In this document: in pieces, positions 40,881 to 52,308 of the stretch
Layout: the number at the start of each line of letters is the position of its first letter
Numbering within the stretch: the stretch's first letter is position 1
From: Carex sylvatica
Taxonomy: Eukaryota > Streptophyta > Magnoliopsida > Poales > Cyperaceae
Direction: 5' to 3'
Assembly: GCA_964058845.1 (NCBI GenBank)
Contig: CAXKVR010000043.1
Coordinates: 496,001 to 560,000 of the forward strand
Length of the DNA: 64,000 bases
Made by a program: the position numbers and the translations under genes
Notes under the pieces: model-generated
The model's database searches: none
What the model saw: the letters and a program-made list of their open reading frames with translations, nothing else
What the model was told of the DNA's origin: nothing

Positions 40881-42364
40881 TGGCTATTTTTGCTATTTTT
40901 GAGGGACTTATTTGCAAAATGGATAAACTAAACATCTTCTCTCTTTATTTTTATCTTTTTAATAAATAAAACATTACATAAAGGGCCTATTTGTAATAAA
41001 TATTTTCAAGTTTGTTAATAACAAAAAGTTGGAGGGTTATTTTGCAAAATTCCAATTAATACTTAAATCTCTTTCTTCTTCTTTCATTTTCCACCGAAGC
41101 AAATGAAATAAAATCGTGAGGTTAGGTTTAGGCCGAAGCAAAAAGAGAAAGAGAGAGAGAGAGAGAAATTGAGCGCGGAAACTGATCGAACTGACCGGAA
41201 AATCGAGATTCGAGCTGAATTGACGATCCTTGATCGAATAGAAAGCTTCAATTTGGTATATATTTCTCCCTTGGTAATTTCTTGAAAATCCTAATTTATT
41301 CGATTTATTCGATTTGTCATGATTTCGGTTGAAATTTGTAATTAGGGTTTCGTAATCGAGTTCTAGCTCGATTAGTTATTAATTTGTGATGATTGATATG
41401 ATTTATCTTCCTTTTCTCTTGGAAACCCTAATTCAATTGATTTGTTATATTTTGGTGAAATTTGGATTCGAATTTGATTTGAAACGTTATAACTCGATAA
41501 TCGGATTGATTTTCTTGTGGAATTTGGAATTGAACTAAGGTTTTTGGGTTGGGTCGTAATGGAAAGGAATTGTGATAGTTTCAAGTAAAACTCTGGAAAT
41601 TGTTGGAATTAATCGAGTTATAACTTCGTAAAACATATCGATTCATGTTGTTTATTCAGGACTACCGATTGAATTGGAATTCGAATTAGGGTTTGGTAAT
41701 GGTGTTGACTTATCCGATATTAATCGAACGCGTTAATCGAATTTAACGTGTAAAATAGGTGGTAATCATACGAGGCAAAGGATTTCTGGATCGTTCGAGA
41801 CGCCTGAGCCTTAGTCGAGCGTGCTATTACTCAGGTGCGGGGTTTCTGGACTTGTCTGATAGTTTATATTCAGAAATTAAACTGTGTTTTGATTCATGTA
41901 ATTAAACTGTGTTTCGATTCATATGCATTGCATTGCCCAAATAAAGTGAAACTCGAATTGTTTAAATCTGATTGATTTGCATGCTGGTATGGTTATTATT
42001 TGTGTTGATCTGAATGATCTGATTTTGGAATTAAAGTCACCGTGCTTTATATCACCATCGGTTGGTGGATATGGTATTATGGTCATCCACCGTGATGACA
42101 TCACCCAGGGGGTGAATCCGGATTTGTCAAGTCTGTGCACGGACTGTGACGCTCAGTGTTCTAAAGCTTTAGATCGTCTGGCCCTCGGCAGTTCCCAGTA
42201 CCGGTTGGGACGAGGGGTAAGTGACTTTGTATTATGATTTTGGTTATGGGTGACTGTGTATCGGAGGCATTACCCAGGGGGTATGCGTTTGGATGGTCAT
42301 TTGGATTTATATGGATTTTCCGGATATGAATTAGAACCAGACTTTTAATTAAACAGTTAAGCCT

Positions 42365-42486
42365 GTAACTACAGATGAGTGTCATGAGAAAAGGTTTTAC
42401 CTGGCACAGCCATCTGTAGGTGTCTGTAACCCTACAGATGAGTGGGAACGAATTGGGGTCCAGTTTGGTGGAACATCTGTAGTTAC
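42365..42486 (+). promoter_or_regulatory. nested hairpin motifs in the LTR
   Basis: GTAACTACAGATG (42365-42377) pairs perfectly with CATCTGTAGTTAC (42474-42486). Inside it CATCTGTAGG (42411-42420) pairs with CCTACAGATG (42431-42440). The same four motifs occur in all three LTRs. As RNA this could fold into a long stem with an inner hairpin. Whether it is transcribed as a leader is not known. Confidence 0.55.
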
Positions 42487-43105
42487 TACCAGATATTCTG
42501 AAATCGAGTTAAACCAAATATTGTGTGCTTGAATTTCATCTTGGCAATTCCTGAATTGTGATTTCATTTGGATAAATGTTGTCGGGTTTGTGCATTTATG
42601 TTTATATATGATTATAAACTGATTTGAACTTTATTTGTGTTTACTTTTTGAATATAATCTGTGATTGCAAGTCCAGGAGCGATTGTGGCAATTTATCGCA
42701 CTGAGAATTCAATTCTCATCCCCTCTTTTGGGTTAATTTTTCAGGTACCGGTTCGGCGGATCCGAGAGAGACACGAGGTCGGTAGGCCTGGTTTCACCGT
42801 TGCTTAGCTTGTCTGGTATTGTGACTAGAGACATGTATAGATTTATGTTTTGATTGTATATATATATGTGTTCTCTATGTCATTTTGTGATGCGTATCCA
42901 TCGAGATACGGGTTTTGTATGATATTACCTGACCAGTTGGGATTTATGAACTATTTTTCTTAGTTATTTGTTTGTTTGTTTGGTTGTGTTTTATTTTCTA
43001 TTATCGTACTTGCCTTGTAGGCATACGGGCAACCGTATGTCTACGGCAGGAGGCACCCGTCACGCCTCGTGGGGCCGCGGGGTGTGACAGGTCTCCTTCC
43101 CCGGT

Positions 43106-43123
43106 TGGTATCAGAGCATGGTT
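43106..43123 (+). other. primer binding site, unit 1
   Basis: TGGTATCAGAGCATGGTT is complementary to the 3' end of plant initiator tRNA-Met. It begins 16 nt after the LTR terminus. Most plant elements have the site within a few bases of the LTR, so the spacer GGTCTCCTTCCCCGGT is unusually long. Confidence 0.9.
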
Positions 43124-43253
43124 TAGAACCTGAACCAGACTTGTTTGGATACGAGAGTGGTATACGTATTAATGGGGTCGTCGCGACTATACGAATATCG
43201 TATGATAAGTAAGGAATATCGAATGTTATAAACTAACTGTGTTTATTCAGAAA

Positions 43254-44066
43254 ATGGAAACACCACACCGAGGTAGAGGCAGACCTCGGAGGAATCCGGA
43301 ATTGATTATTGAGCCGGCTGCGGATCAGGCTGGGGCTGGTCCAGCTGGTGCTGGGGGAGCTGGTGGCGTTGGAGGAGCGCCAGGTAGAGACCGGGACATA
43401 GATGACCGGCTGATTGCGGCCTACGAGAGAGGTCGCCAAGCAGAAATGCGAGATGCAGCACCGGTGGCTCGCGGTGGTGCACCCGAAGAGTTTAGAAGGT
43501 TGTATGATTCATTTCTGCGCTTGAATCCGCCGCGCTATGATGGAACCGGCGGGTATGCGACAGCCGAGGAATGGCTGGCGCAAATAAATGCGAAGCTGAA
43601 TTTATGCCGCGCACCTGAGGATGACAAAGTAGAGATAACTGAGCAACAATTGGAGGGTGACGCAAGGTTCTGGTGGGACGGGGCCCGATGCAGTTATGTC
43701 GGGGAGGAAGCGAGAATTCCGTGGGAATGGTTTGAGCAGCAGTTCAACCGGAGATTTCTGAGCAATATTCAACGTGAAGCGCTGCGGAGGAAGTTTCTGG
43801 AATTGAGGCAAAATGGGCGTCCGGTGGGGGATTATAATAGTGAGTTTCTGGCGTTATCGCGTTATGCATCAGATATTCAGAATGACGCGGTAAGGTATCA
43901 CAGGCACTATTTGGATGGTTTAGATGGAAATATCTCGATGATTGTTGATACTCCGACTGCTACGGAGTTGCAATCTATGATGGATCATGCAGAACAGATA
44001 GAGATGCATGGTAAGCGGAGGAAAGAGCAACTGACCGAAAGAAATGTAAAACAGAAGGATGCTTAG
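43254..44066 (+). CDS. gag: gag, matrix/capsid part, unit 1
   Basis: The ATG at 43254 opens a 270-residue frame (METPHRGRGRPRRNP), ending in TAG at 44064-44066. Residues about 80-240 form the retrotransposon Gag domain (LRLNPPRYDGTGG, AEEWLAQINAKL, WEWFEQQFNRRFL, LELRQNGRPVGDYNSEFLAL), which assembles the particle shell. The N-terminal 60 residues are Gly/Ala/Arg-rich. The stop falls between capsid and the zinc knuckle, an odd place, and the same frame continues open after it. It is therefore most simply a nonsense mutation; recoding is the alternative. The identical stop is in unit 2. Confidence 0.85.
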   Translation: METPHRGRGRPRRNPELIIEPAADQAGAGPAGAGGAGGVGGAPGRDRDIDDRLIAAYERGRQAEMRDAAPVARGGAPEEFRRLYDSFLRLNPPRYDGTGGYATAEEWLAQINAKLNLCRAPEDDKVEITEQQLEGDARFWWDGARCSYVGEEARIPWEWFEQQFNRRFLSNIQREALRRKFLELRQNGRPVGDYNSEFLALSRYASDIQNDAVRYHRHYLDGLDGNISMIVDTPTATELQSMMDHAEQIEMHGKRRKEQLTERNVKQKDA

Positions 44067-44663
44067 AGTGGGCAAATGTCGAGGTCGAGGGGAGGACCAT
44101 CATTTTCTAGACCCCCTCGGTCGAATATGGCGCCGAAACCCCCGTTTAGACAGATCTCTATGCCGGGTTTTAGACCGGTGATTCCTTCGCAATGGTGTCG
44201 ATCGTGCAATCAAGCGCACGATGAGGTTGAGTGTAGGCGCAAGGCTAGCGCTTGTTTCGTATGTGGTAGCGCGGGACATTGGGCGAGGGAGTGCCCGAAT
44301 GCGCTTATGAGGATGCGAGGCGCTGGTAGCGCGGGAGGGTCCGCTAGCGTTGGGCGCGGAGCGCCGACGTGGCGTGGACGTGGTGCATCTCAAGCTGGCG
44401 GGGCTAACGCTAGCAGGGCTAGCAGGGCTAGCAGCGCTGGTAGCGTCGGCAGGGTTAGCGGCACTGGCAGCGCCGGCAGGAACGACGGCAGGGCGGCGGC
44501 GCATGCGCTTAACATCGCTGGAACTTCGCGCAACGCTGCAACTGCGCTGGGAGATGGCCAGACTGACGTCATGACATGTATACTCTCTATATCTGATCAG
44601 GATGCGTATTGTTTGATTGATACGGGGTGCAGCCATTCTATTGTGTCGAGGGAATTGGTATAA
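44067..44663 (+). pseudogene. nucleocapsid knuckle and start of protease, unit 1
   Basis: Same frame as gag. After a basic stretch comes one CCHC zinc knuckle (C44253, C44262, H44277, C44292; CFVCGSAGHWARECP), then a Gly/Ala/Ser/Arg-rich repeat zone (44320-44500). Next is the aspartic protease active site DTGC (44619-44630; DTGA or DSGA is usual). A TAA at 44661-44663 cuts the protease soon after the active site. Downstream protease sequence goes on in the same frame. The first ATG in the segment is at 44076. Confidence 0.85.
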
Positions 44664-47600
44664 AAAGGGAGTTGGCCAATTGAGACATGTAATCAAGTTG
44701 TAAATGTTCAAACCCCGTTTGGTTCAACTGATCAAGGAATCACTTTATGCCGAAACCGAAAGATTAAGATAGATGGGAGGGAGTTCGAGGCGGACTTGTT
44801 GGTGATGGAGATTATCGGTTACGACGTGTTATTGGGTATGGACTGGTTGACGAGACACGCTGCTACTATTGATTGTCCGCATCGTCGGATCCATTTCGCG
44901 AATTCAAGAGGTATGTCTTGCATACTCAATTGTAGAGAAATTGGGAAACTAACACCGTGTATTTCGGCTGTAGAGTTGAAACATTTGTTAGAATCAGGGT
45001 GTGATGCTTACTTGGCGGCCGTGGTTTATGCGCCTGCGGCAGTTCCAGATATCAGCACCATTCCGGTGGTTTTAGAATTTGTGGATGTATTTCCGGAAGA
45101 GATTGTAGGGTTGCCACCTGAGCGAGAAGTGGAGTTCGGTATCGAACTGGTACCGGGCACAACACCGATTTCAAAAGCGCCGTATCGAATGGCACCAGCA
45201 GAACTGAAAGAACTCAAGGCACAGTTGGAAGATATGTTGGAGAGTGGATTTATCAGACCTAGCACGTCGCCATGGGGCGCGCCAGTGTTGTTTGTCAAGA
45301 AGAAAGATGGAACATTGCGGTTATGCATTGATTACCGCGAGCTGAACAAGGTAACTGTGAAAAATAAATATCCGTTACCTCGGATTGACGATCTGTTTGA
45401 TCAGTTACAGGGATTCTCAATATATTCAAAGATTGATATGAGAACAGGGTATCACCAGCTGAGAATACGGCCGAGCGATGTGGATAAGACAGCGTTCCGT
45501 ACAAGGTACGGGCATTATGAATACCTAGTTATGCCGTTTGGGCTGACGAACGCACCGGCAGCGTTCATGGACTTGATGCACCGTGTGTTTCACGATCTGT
45601 TGGATTCTACAGTTGTGGTGTTCATTGATGATATACTGGTGTATTCGCGCTCGCGAGAAGAACATGAGGTACATCTTCGAATTGTGTTGCAAAGATTGCG
45701 TGAACATCAGTTATTCGCAAAGTTGTCGAAATGTGAATTCTGGTTGGAGGAAGTTACATTTTTGGGGCATGTGGTTTCTGGAAAAGGGTTAGCGGTGGAT
45801 TCCGAAAAGATTCGGGCTGTGACAGATTGGAAAAGGCCGGAGACAGTTACTGAAATTCGCAGCTTTCTGGGGTTAGCCGGGTACTACAGGAGATTTGTAC
45901 TCGGGTTTTCGCGGTTAGCCGCGCCACTTACAAAATTGTTGCACAAAGGCATGAAATTTGATTGGGGTACTGCGCAAGATAAAAGTTTTGTGGAATTGAA
46001 GAGTCGGCTGGTATCCGCGCCAATCCTTGCTATGCCGACTGCTGATAAAGAGTACACGGTTTACACCGATGCATCTCGATTGGGTTTGGGTTGCGTATTG
46101 ATGCAAGATGATCATGTAATTGCCTACGCATCTCAGCAATTGCGACCGCACGAGCAAAACTACCCGACGCATGATTTGGAGTTAGCGGCAGTGATATTTG
46201 CGCTGAAGATTTGGCGGCATTACTTGTATGGCGTGAAATGCCGAATCTATACTGATCATCAAAGTCTGAAATACATCTTCACGCAAAAGGAGTTAAATTT
46301 GAGACAAAGGCGGTGGTTAGAATTGATGAAAGACTATGACTTGGATATCCAGTATCATGCAGGAAAAGCGAACAGTGTAGCAGATGCGTTGAGCAGAAAG
46401 AGTCAGGTAAACCTGGCGTCGGTGATTACAAGTGAAACTCATCTTCTCGAGGAAATGCGCAGAATGGAAATACATGTTGGCGCGTCACGCGAATTAGCGT
46501 TGGAAGTTGCATCTAAATGTAATAGAAGTGAGGTTGGGACTAGCGCAACTGCAATTGCGTCGGTTGTGCTAGCAGCGGTTGAAATCCGATCGGAATTACA
46601 CGAGCAGATTCGTGCAGCGCAACAGAATGATCCGAGATGTCAGAAATTCAAACTGCACTATGAGTCAAACGCAGATTCACCGTTTCAAGTTCAAGGAGAT
46701 GGCATCTTGCGGTTTCACGACCGCATTTGTGTACCAAGTAATTCGGAGTTGAAAGATCTGATTTTGTCAGAGGCGCACGATTCGGGATACGCTATCCATC
46801 CGGGAGAGGTAAAAATGTATCAAGATTTAAAGAAGTATTTTTGGTGGCCAAAGATGAAAAAGGAAGTACAAAGGTACGTTGAAAAGTGTCAAATATGTCA
46901 GCAAGTTAAAGCGGATCGGCAGAGAAAAGCAGGATTGCTAAGACCACTGGAAATACCTACAAGGAAATTTGAATCAATCACGATGGATTTCGTAAGTGGA
47001 TTTCCGAGGACTGTCGGAAGGTATAATACAGTTTGGGTGATTGTGGATCGGTTAACGAAGATAGCGCATTTCATTCCGCTTCGAATTGAGACATCTGGGC
47101 CAGAATTGGCAGAATTATTCCTGAAGTATCAGTTTAAGTACCATGGTTGCTCGCGCAATATTATTTCTGACCGAGATCCTCGGTTCACTTCTCATTTCTG
47201 GGAGAGTTTTCAAGAAACAATGGGTACCAAGTTGAGATTCAGCACTGCACACCATCCTCAGACTGACGGTCAGTCTGAGCGCACCATTCAGACGCTGGAA
47301 GACATGTTGCGCTCCTGCGCGCTAAGTTTACAAGGTTCGTGGGTTGATCATTTGTATTTGGTGGAGTTTGCGTATAACAACAGTTATCATTCGAGCATTG
47401 GTATGTCACCGCAAGAGGCGCTGACAGGGCAGCAGTGCCGTACTCCACTGTGGCGGGGACCAGCGGGTACCTATCCACCTACAGGGCCGCAAATGTTAGA
47501 AGAAATTGCTGAGAAAACAAAGATGGTTTTGAGTCGGCTCAAATTGGCTCAAGAAAGGCAAAAGAAATATGCGGATGTTCACCGAAGACCGTTGGAATTT

Positions 47601-48026
47601 CAAGAAAGTGATCACGTATGGCTTCGAGTTTCGCCTGTCAGAGGCGTGCATCGATTTGGTGTTTCGGGCAAGCTAAGTCCCCGATATATTGGGCCGTTCC
47701 AGATTTTGCGACGAGTTGGACCGGTTGCATACGAGCTTGCACTACCACCAGCGCTGGACCGGGTTCATCCGGTATTCCATGTATCACAGTTACGCAGATA
47801 TGTGCGAGATCCGTCGCATTGTATTGATCACTCGGGTTTACACGTACAAGATGATCTGACATATCAAGAAGAACCAATGCAGATATTGGATCGAAAAGAG
47901 CAATGGCTACGAAGCAAAGTGATTCGGCTCGTGTTGGTAAAATGGGGACGCCATTCCGATAAGGAAGCGACGTGGGAGCTCGAAGAGAGCATCCGAGAAA
48001 AGTATCCGGAGTTATTCGACAATTAA
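44664..48026 (+). CDS. pol: pol: protease end, RT, RNase H, integrase, chromodomain, unit 1
   Basis: It is open without interruption from the TAA at 44661 to the stop at 48024, in the gag frame. There is no likely initiator at the start, so it was once part of one polyprotein. Numbering from 44796 as residue 1: late protease motif ([10 protein letters not shown], 9-18), reverse transcriptase with FIDD (276-279), RNase H starting TDAS (424-427), integrase HHCC finger (H661, C698, C701), catalytic D731, D792 and E828 (DD35E spacing), and a C-terminal chromodomain (about 1020-1076; [15 protein letters not shown]), which targets chromatin. Compared with unit 2 it has replacements at normally conserved sites, e.g. 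SKIDM for SKIDL and YASQQ for YASRQ. Confidence 0.92.
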   Translation, partial: KGSWPIETCNQVVNVQTPFGSTDQGITLCRNRKIKIDGREFEADLLVMEIIGYDVLLGMDWLTRHAATIDCPHRRIHFANSRGMSCILNCREIGKLTPCISAVELKHLLESGCDAYLAAVVYAPAAVPDISTIPVVLEFVDVFPEEIVGLPPEREVEFGIELVPGTTPISKAPYRMAPAELKELKAQLEDMLESGFIRPSTSPWGAPVLFVKKKDGTLRLCIDYRELNKVTVKNKYPLPRIDDLFDQLQGFSIYSKIDMRTGYHQLRIRPSDVDKTAFRTRYGHYEYLVMPFGLTNAPAAFMDLMHRVFHDLLDSTVVVFIDDILVYSRSREEHEVHLRIVLQRLREHQLFAKLSKCEFWLEEVTFLGHVVSGKGLAVDSEKIRAVTDWKRPETVTEIRSFLGLAGYYRRFVLGFSRLAAPLTKLLHKGMKFDWGTAQDKSFVELKSRLVSAPILAMPTADKEYTVYTDASRLGLGCVLMQDDHVIAYASQQLRPHEQNYPTHDLELAAVIFALKIWRHYLYGVKCRIYTDHQSLKYIFTQKELNLRQRRWLELMKDYDLDIQYHAGKANSVADALSRKSQVNLASVITSETHLLEEMRRMEIHVGASRELALEVASKCNRSEVGTSATAIASVVLAAVEIRSELHEQIRAAQQNDPRCQKFKLHYESNADSPFQVQGDGILRFHDRICVPSNSELKDLILSEAHDSGYAIHPGEVKMYQDLKKYFWWPKMKKEVQRYVEKCQICQQVKADRQRKAGLLRPLEIPTRKFESITMDFVSGFPRTVGRYNTVWVIVDRLTKIAHFIPLRIETSGPELAELFLKYQFKYHGCSRNIISDRDPRFTSHFWESFQETMGTKLRFSTAHHPQTDGQSERTIQTLEDMLRSCALSLQGSWVDHLYLVEFAYNNSYHSSIGMSPQEALTGQQCRTPLWRGPAGTYPPTGPQMLEEIAEKTKMVLSRLKLAQERQKKYADVHRRPLEFQESDHVWLRVSPVRGVHRFGVSGKLSPRYIGPFQILRRVGPVAYELALPPALDRVHPVFHVSQLRRYVRDPSHCIDHSGLHVQDDLTYQEEPMQILDRKEQWLRSKVIRLVLVKWGRHSDKEATWELEESIREKYPELFDN

Positions 48027-48063
48027 GGTACGAAATCAAGTTCAGCGGACTGAACTTCATTTT

Positions 48064-48077
48064 AAGGGGGGGAGAAA
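48064..48077 (+). other. polypurine tract, unit 1
   Basis: AAGGGGGGGAGAAA lies immediately before LTR 2, the expected plus-strand primer site for reverse transcription. Confidence 0.9.
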
Positions 48078-50734
48078 TGTGACATAATGAATTTTATAAT
48101 AAATATTTTATACTGACTGATTGAATTAAGGCGTTAAGAATCGAATAATAAATATAGAAAAACGGTCCAGTGCGGATGGATGACCCGCACTGCGGGTGGC
48201 TTCACCCGCACTGGGACAAGTTCCTTAATAAACGGCTGCAATTTCCTCTGGGTGCGGATGGTGGTGCGGATGGGCACACGCACTGCGGGTGAGTTCTGTA
48301 CTCTTCTGAAAATTTCGCTAAGTACTGAATGCGGATGGGAGCATCCGCACTGGCCTCAGTGCGTCCGCACTAGGCTCGGACATTTTTTCTGCGCCGTGAG
48401 TGCGGCTGGACGGATCCGCAGTGCGGATGATTGATCCGCACTAGGGTGTGTTTGTTATTTGCGCAGTAAATGCGGATGGATGGATCCGCAGTGCGGATGA
48501 GTGAATCCGCACTGGTGTATATTTTTGGCTATTTTTGCTATTTTTGAGGGACTTATTTGCAAAATGGATAAACTAAACATCTTCTCTCTTTATTTTTATC
48601 TTTTTAATAAATAAAACATTACATAAAGGGCCTATTTGTAATAAATATTTTCAAGTTTGTTAATAACAAAAAGTTGGAGGGTTATTTTGCAAAATTCCAA
48701 TTAATACTTAAATCTCTTTCTTCTTCTTTCATTTTCCACCGAAGCAAATGAAATAAAATCGTGAGGTTAGGTTTAGGCCGAAGCAAAAAGAGAAAGAGAG
48801 AGAGAGAGAGAAATTGAGCGCGGAAACTGATCGAACTGACCGGAAAATCGAGATTCGAGCTGAATTGACGATCCTTGATCGAATAGAAAGCTTCAATTTG
48901 GTATATATTTCTCCCTTGATAATTTCTTGAAAATCCTAATTTATTCGATTTATTCGATTTGTCATGATTTCGGTTGAAATTTGTAATTAGGGTTTCGTAA
49001 TCGAGTTCTAGCTCGATTAGTTGTTAATTTGTGATGATTGATATGATTTATCTTCCTTTTCTCTTGGAAACCCTAATTCAATTGATTTGTTATATTTTGG
49101 TGAAATTCGGATTCGAATTTGATTTGAAACGTTATAACTCGATAATCGGATTGATTTTCTTGTGGAATTTGGAATTGAACTAAGGTTTTTGGGTTGGGTC
49201 GTAATGGAAAGGAATTGTGATAGTTTCAAGTAAAACTCTGGAAATTGTTGGAATTAATCGAGTTATAACTTCGTAAAACATATCGATTCATGTTGTTTAT
49301 TCAGGACTACCGATTGAATTGGAATTCGAATTAGGGTTTGGTAATGGTGTTGACTTATCCGATATTAATCGAACGCGTTAATCGAATTTAACGTGTAAAA
49401 TAGGTGGTAATCATACGAGGCAAAGGATTTCTGGATCGTTCGAGACGCCTGAGCCTTAGTCGAGCGTGCTATTACTCAGGTGCGGGGTTTCTGGACTTGT
49501 CTGATAGTTTATATTCAGAAATTAAACTGTGTTTTGATTCATGTAATTAAACTGTGTTTCGATTCATATGCATTGCATTGCCCAAATAAAGTGAAACTCG
49601 AATTGTTTAAATCTGATTGATTTGCATGCTGGTATGGTTATTATTTGTGTTGATCTGAATGATCTGATTTTGGAATTAAAGTCACCGTGCTTTATATCAC
49701 CATCGGTTGGTGGATATGGTATTATGGTCATCCACCGTGATGACGTCACCCAGGGGGTGAATCCGGATTTGTCAAGTCTGTGCACGGACTGTGACGCTCA
49801 GTGTTCTAAAGCTTTAGATCGTCTGGCCCTCGGCAGTTCCCAGTACCGGTTGGGACGAGGGGTAAGTGACTTTGTATTATGATTTTGGTTATGGGTGACT
49901 GTGTATCGGAGGCATTACCCAGGGGGTATGCGTTTGGATGGTCATTTGGATTTATATGGATTTTCCGGATATGAATTAGAACCAGACTTTTAATTAAACA
50001 GTTAAGCCTGTAACTACAGATGAGTGTCATGAGAAAAGGTTTTACCTGGCACAGCCATCTGTAGGTGTCTGTAACCCTACAGATGAGTGGGAACGAATTG
50101 GGGTCCAGTTTGGTGGAACATCTGTAGTTACTACCAGATATTCTGAAATCGAGTTAAACCAAATATTGTGTGCTTGAATTTCATCTTGGCAATTCCTGAA
50201 TTGTGATTTCATTTGGATAAATGTTGTCGGGTTTGTGCATTTATGTTTATATATGATTATAAACTGATTTGAACTTTATTTGTGTTTACTTTTTGAATAT
50301 AATCTGTGATTGCAAGTCCAGGAGCGATTGTGGCAATTTATCGCACTGAGAATTCAATTCTCATCCCCTCTTTTGGGTTAATTTTTCAGGTACCGGTTCG
50401 GCGGATCCGAGAGAGACACGAGGTCGGTAGGCCTGGTTTCACCGTTGCTTAGCTTGTCTGGTATTGTGACTAGAGACATGTATAGATTTATGTTTTGATT
50501 GTATATATATATGTGTTCTCTATGTCATTTTGTGATGCGTATCCATCGAGATACGGGTTTTGTATGATATTACCTGACCAGTTGGGATTTATGAACTATT
50601 TTTCTTAGTTATTTGTTTGTTTGTTTGGTTGTGTTTTATTTTCTATTATCGTACTTGCCTTGTAGGCATACGGGCAACCGTATGTCTACGGCAGGAGGCA
50701 CCCGTCACGCCTCGTGGGGCCGCGGGGTGTGACA
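48078..50734 (+). repeat. LTR 2 (middle, shared by both units)
   Basis: 2,657 bp with the same termini as LTR 1. By eye it has no private difference: it agrees with LTR 3 at the six sites where LTR 1 is unique, and with LTR 1 at the four sites where LTR 3 is unique. It therefore looks like the ancestral sequence. It serves as the 3' LTR of unit 1 and the 5' LTR of unit 2. TGACGTCA is intact at 49741-49748. Confidence 0.97.
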
Positions 50735-50750
50735 GGTCTCCTTCCCCGGT

Positions 50751-50768
50751 TGGTATCAGAGCATGGTT
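50751..50768 (+). other. primer binding site, unit 2
   Basis: Identical to the unit 1 site, with the same 16-nt spacer after the LTR. Confidence 0.9.
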
Positions 50769-50898
50769 TAGAACCTGAACCAGACTTGTTTGGATACGAG
50801 AGTGGTATACGTATTAATGGGGTCGTCGCGACTATACGAATATCGTATGATAAGTAAGGAATATCGAATGTTATAAACTAACTGTGTTTATTCAGAAA

Positions 50899-51711
50899 AT
50901 GGAAACACCACACCGAGGTAGAGGCAGACCTCGGAGGAATCCGGAATTGATTATTGAGCCGGCTGCGGATCAGGCTGGGGCTGGTCCAGCTGGTGCTGGG
51001 GGAGCTGGTGGCGTTGGAGGAGCGCCAGGTAGAGACCGGGACATAGATGACCGGCTGATTGCGGCCTACGAGAGAGGTCGCCAAGCAGAAATGCGAGATG
51101 CAGCACCGGTGGCTCGCGGTGGTGCACCCGAAGAGTTTAGAAGGTTGTATGATTCATTTCTGCGCTTGAATCCGCCGCGCTATGATGGAACCGGCGGGTA
51201 TGCGGCAGCCGAGGAATGGCTGGCGCAAATAAATGCGAAGCTGAATTTATGCCGCGCACCTGAGGATGACAAAGTAGAGATAACTGAGCAACAATTGGAG
51301 GGTGACGCAAGGTTCTGGTGGGACGGGGCCCGATGCAGTTATGTCGGGGAGGAAGCGAGAATTCCGTGGGAATGGTTTGAGCAGCAGTTCAACCGGAGAT
51401 TTCTGAGCAATATTCAACGTGAAGCGCTGCGGAGGAAGTTTCTGGAATTGAGGCAAAATGGGCGTCCGGTGGGGGATTATAATAGTGAGTTTCTGGCGTT
51501 ATCGCGTTATGCATCAGATATTCAGAATGACGCGGTAAGGTATCACAGGCACTATTTGGATGGTTTAGATGGAAATATCTCGATGATTGTTGATACTCCG
51601 ACTGCTACGGAGTTGCAATCTATGATGGATCATGCAGAACAGATAGAGATGCATGGTAAGCGGAGGAAAGAGCAACTGACCGAAAGAAATGTAAAACAGA
51701 AGGATGCTTAG
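50899..51711 (+). CDS. gag: gag, matrix/capsid part, unit 2
   Basis: Same 270-residue frame as unit 1, with one replacement (AAAEEW here, ATAEEW in unit 1, at codon 51204). It ends at the same TAG (51709-51711). Confidence 0.85.
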   Translation: METPHRGRGRPRRNPELIIEPAADQAGAGPAGAGGAGGVGGAPGRDRDIDDRLIAAYERGRQAEMRDAAPVARGGAPEEFRRLYDSFLRLNPPRYDGTGGYAAAEEWLAQINAKLNLCRAPEDDKVEITEQQLEGDARFWWDGARCSYVGEEARIPWEWFEQQFNRRFLSNIQREALRRKFLELRQNGRPVGDYNSEFLALSRYASDIQNDAVRYHRHYLDGLDGNISMIVDTPTATELQSMMDHAEQIEMHGKRRKEQLTERNVKQKDA

Positions 51712-52308
51712 AGTGGGCAAATGTCGAGGTCGAGGGGAGGACCATCATTTGCTAGACCCCCTCGGTCGAATATGGCGCCGAAACCCCCGTTTAGACAGAT
51801 CTCTATGCCGGGTTTTAGACCGGTGATTCCTTCGCAATGGTGTCGATCGTGCAATCAAGCGCACGATGAGGTTGAGTGTAGGCGCAAGGCTAGCGCTTGT
51901 TTCGTATGTGGTAGCGCGGGACATTGGGCGAGGGAGTGCCCGAATGCGCTTATGAGGATGCGAGGCGCTGGTAGCGCGGGAGGGTCCGCTAGCGTTGGGC
52001 GCGGAGCGCCGACGTGGCGTGGACGTGGTGCATCTCAAGCTGGCGGGGCTAACGCTAGCAGGGCTAGCAGGGCTAGCAGCGCTGGTAGCGTCGGCAGGGT
52101 TAGCGGCACTGGCAGCGCCGGCAGGAACGACGGCAGGGCGGCGGCGCATGCGCTTAACATCGCTGGAACTTCGCGCAACGCTGCAACTGCGCTGGGAGAT
52201 GGCCAGACTGACGTCATGACATGTATACTCTCTATATCTGATCAGGATGCGTATTGTTTGATTGATACGGGGTGCAGCCATTCTATTGTGTCGAGGGAAT
52301 TGGTATAA
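51712..52308 (+). pseudogene. nucleocapsid knuckle and start of protease, unit 2
   Basis: Same layout as unit 1: a CCHC knuckle, a low-complexity Gly/Ser/Arg zone, DTGC, then TAA at 52306-52308. The one replacement seen is Ala for Ser near 51751. Sharing both stops with unit 1 shows that the defect existed before the array formed. Confidence 0.85.

Larger units (their letters stand above)
40433..43089 (+). repeat. LTR 1 (outer left)
   Basis: It begins TGTGACATAATG and ends GGGGTGTGACA, with TG...CA borders, 2,657 bp. By eye it differs from both other LTRs at six sites (40516, 40798, 41274, 41378, 41463, 42100), all transitions. The last turns TGACGTCA into TGACATCA. The U3-like part (40520-40880) is a cluster of AGTGCGG/CCGCACT inverted motifs. 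Confidence 0.97.

Noticed and set aside
44100..44711. 203-residue antisense frame over the retrotransposon (and its twin at 51745-52356)
   Set aside because: It is a shadow of the GC-rich gag/protease frame. Its composition (Ala/Ser/Arg runs) mirrors the sense strand and it has no domain.
47638..48060. 140-residue antisense frame over the integrase end
   Set aside because: It is a shadow of the chromodomain-coding region.
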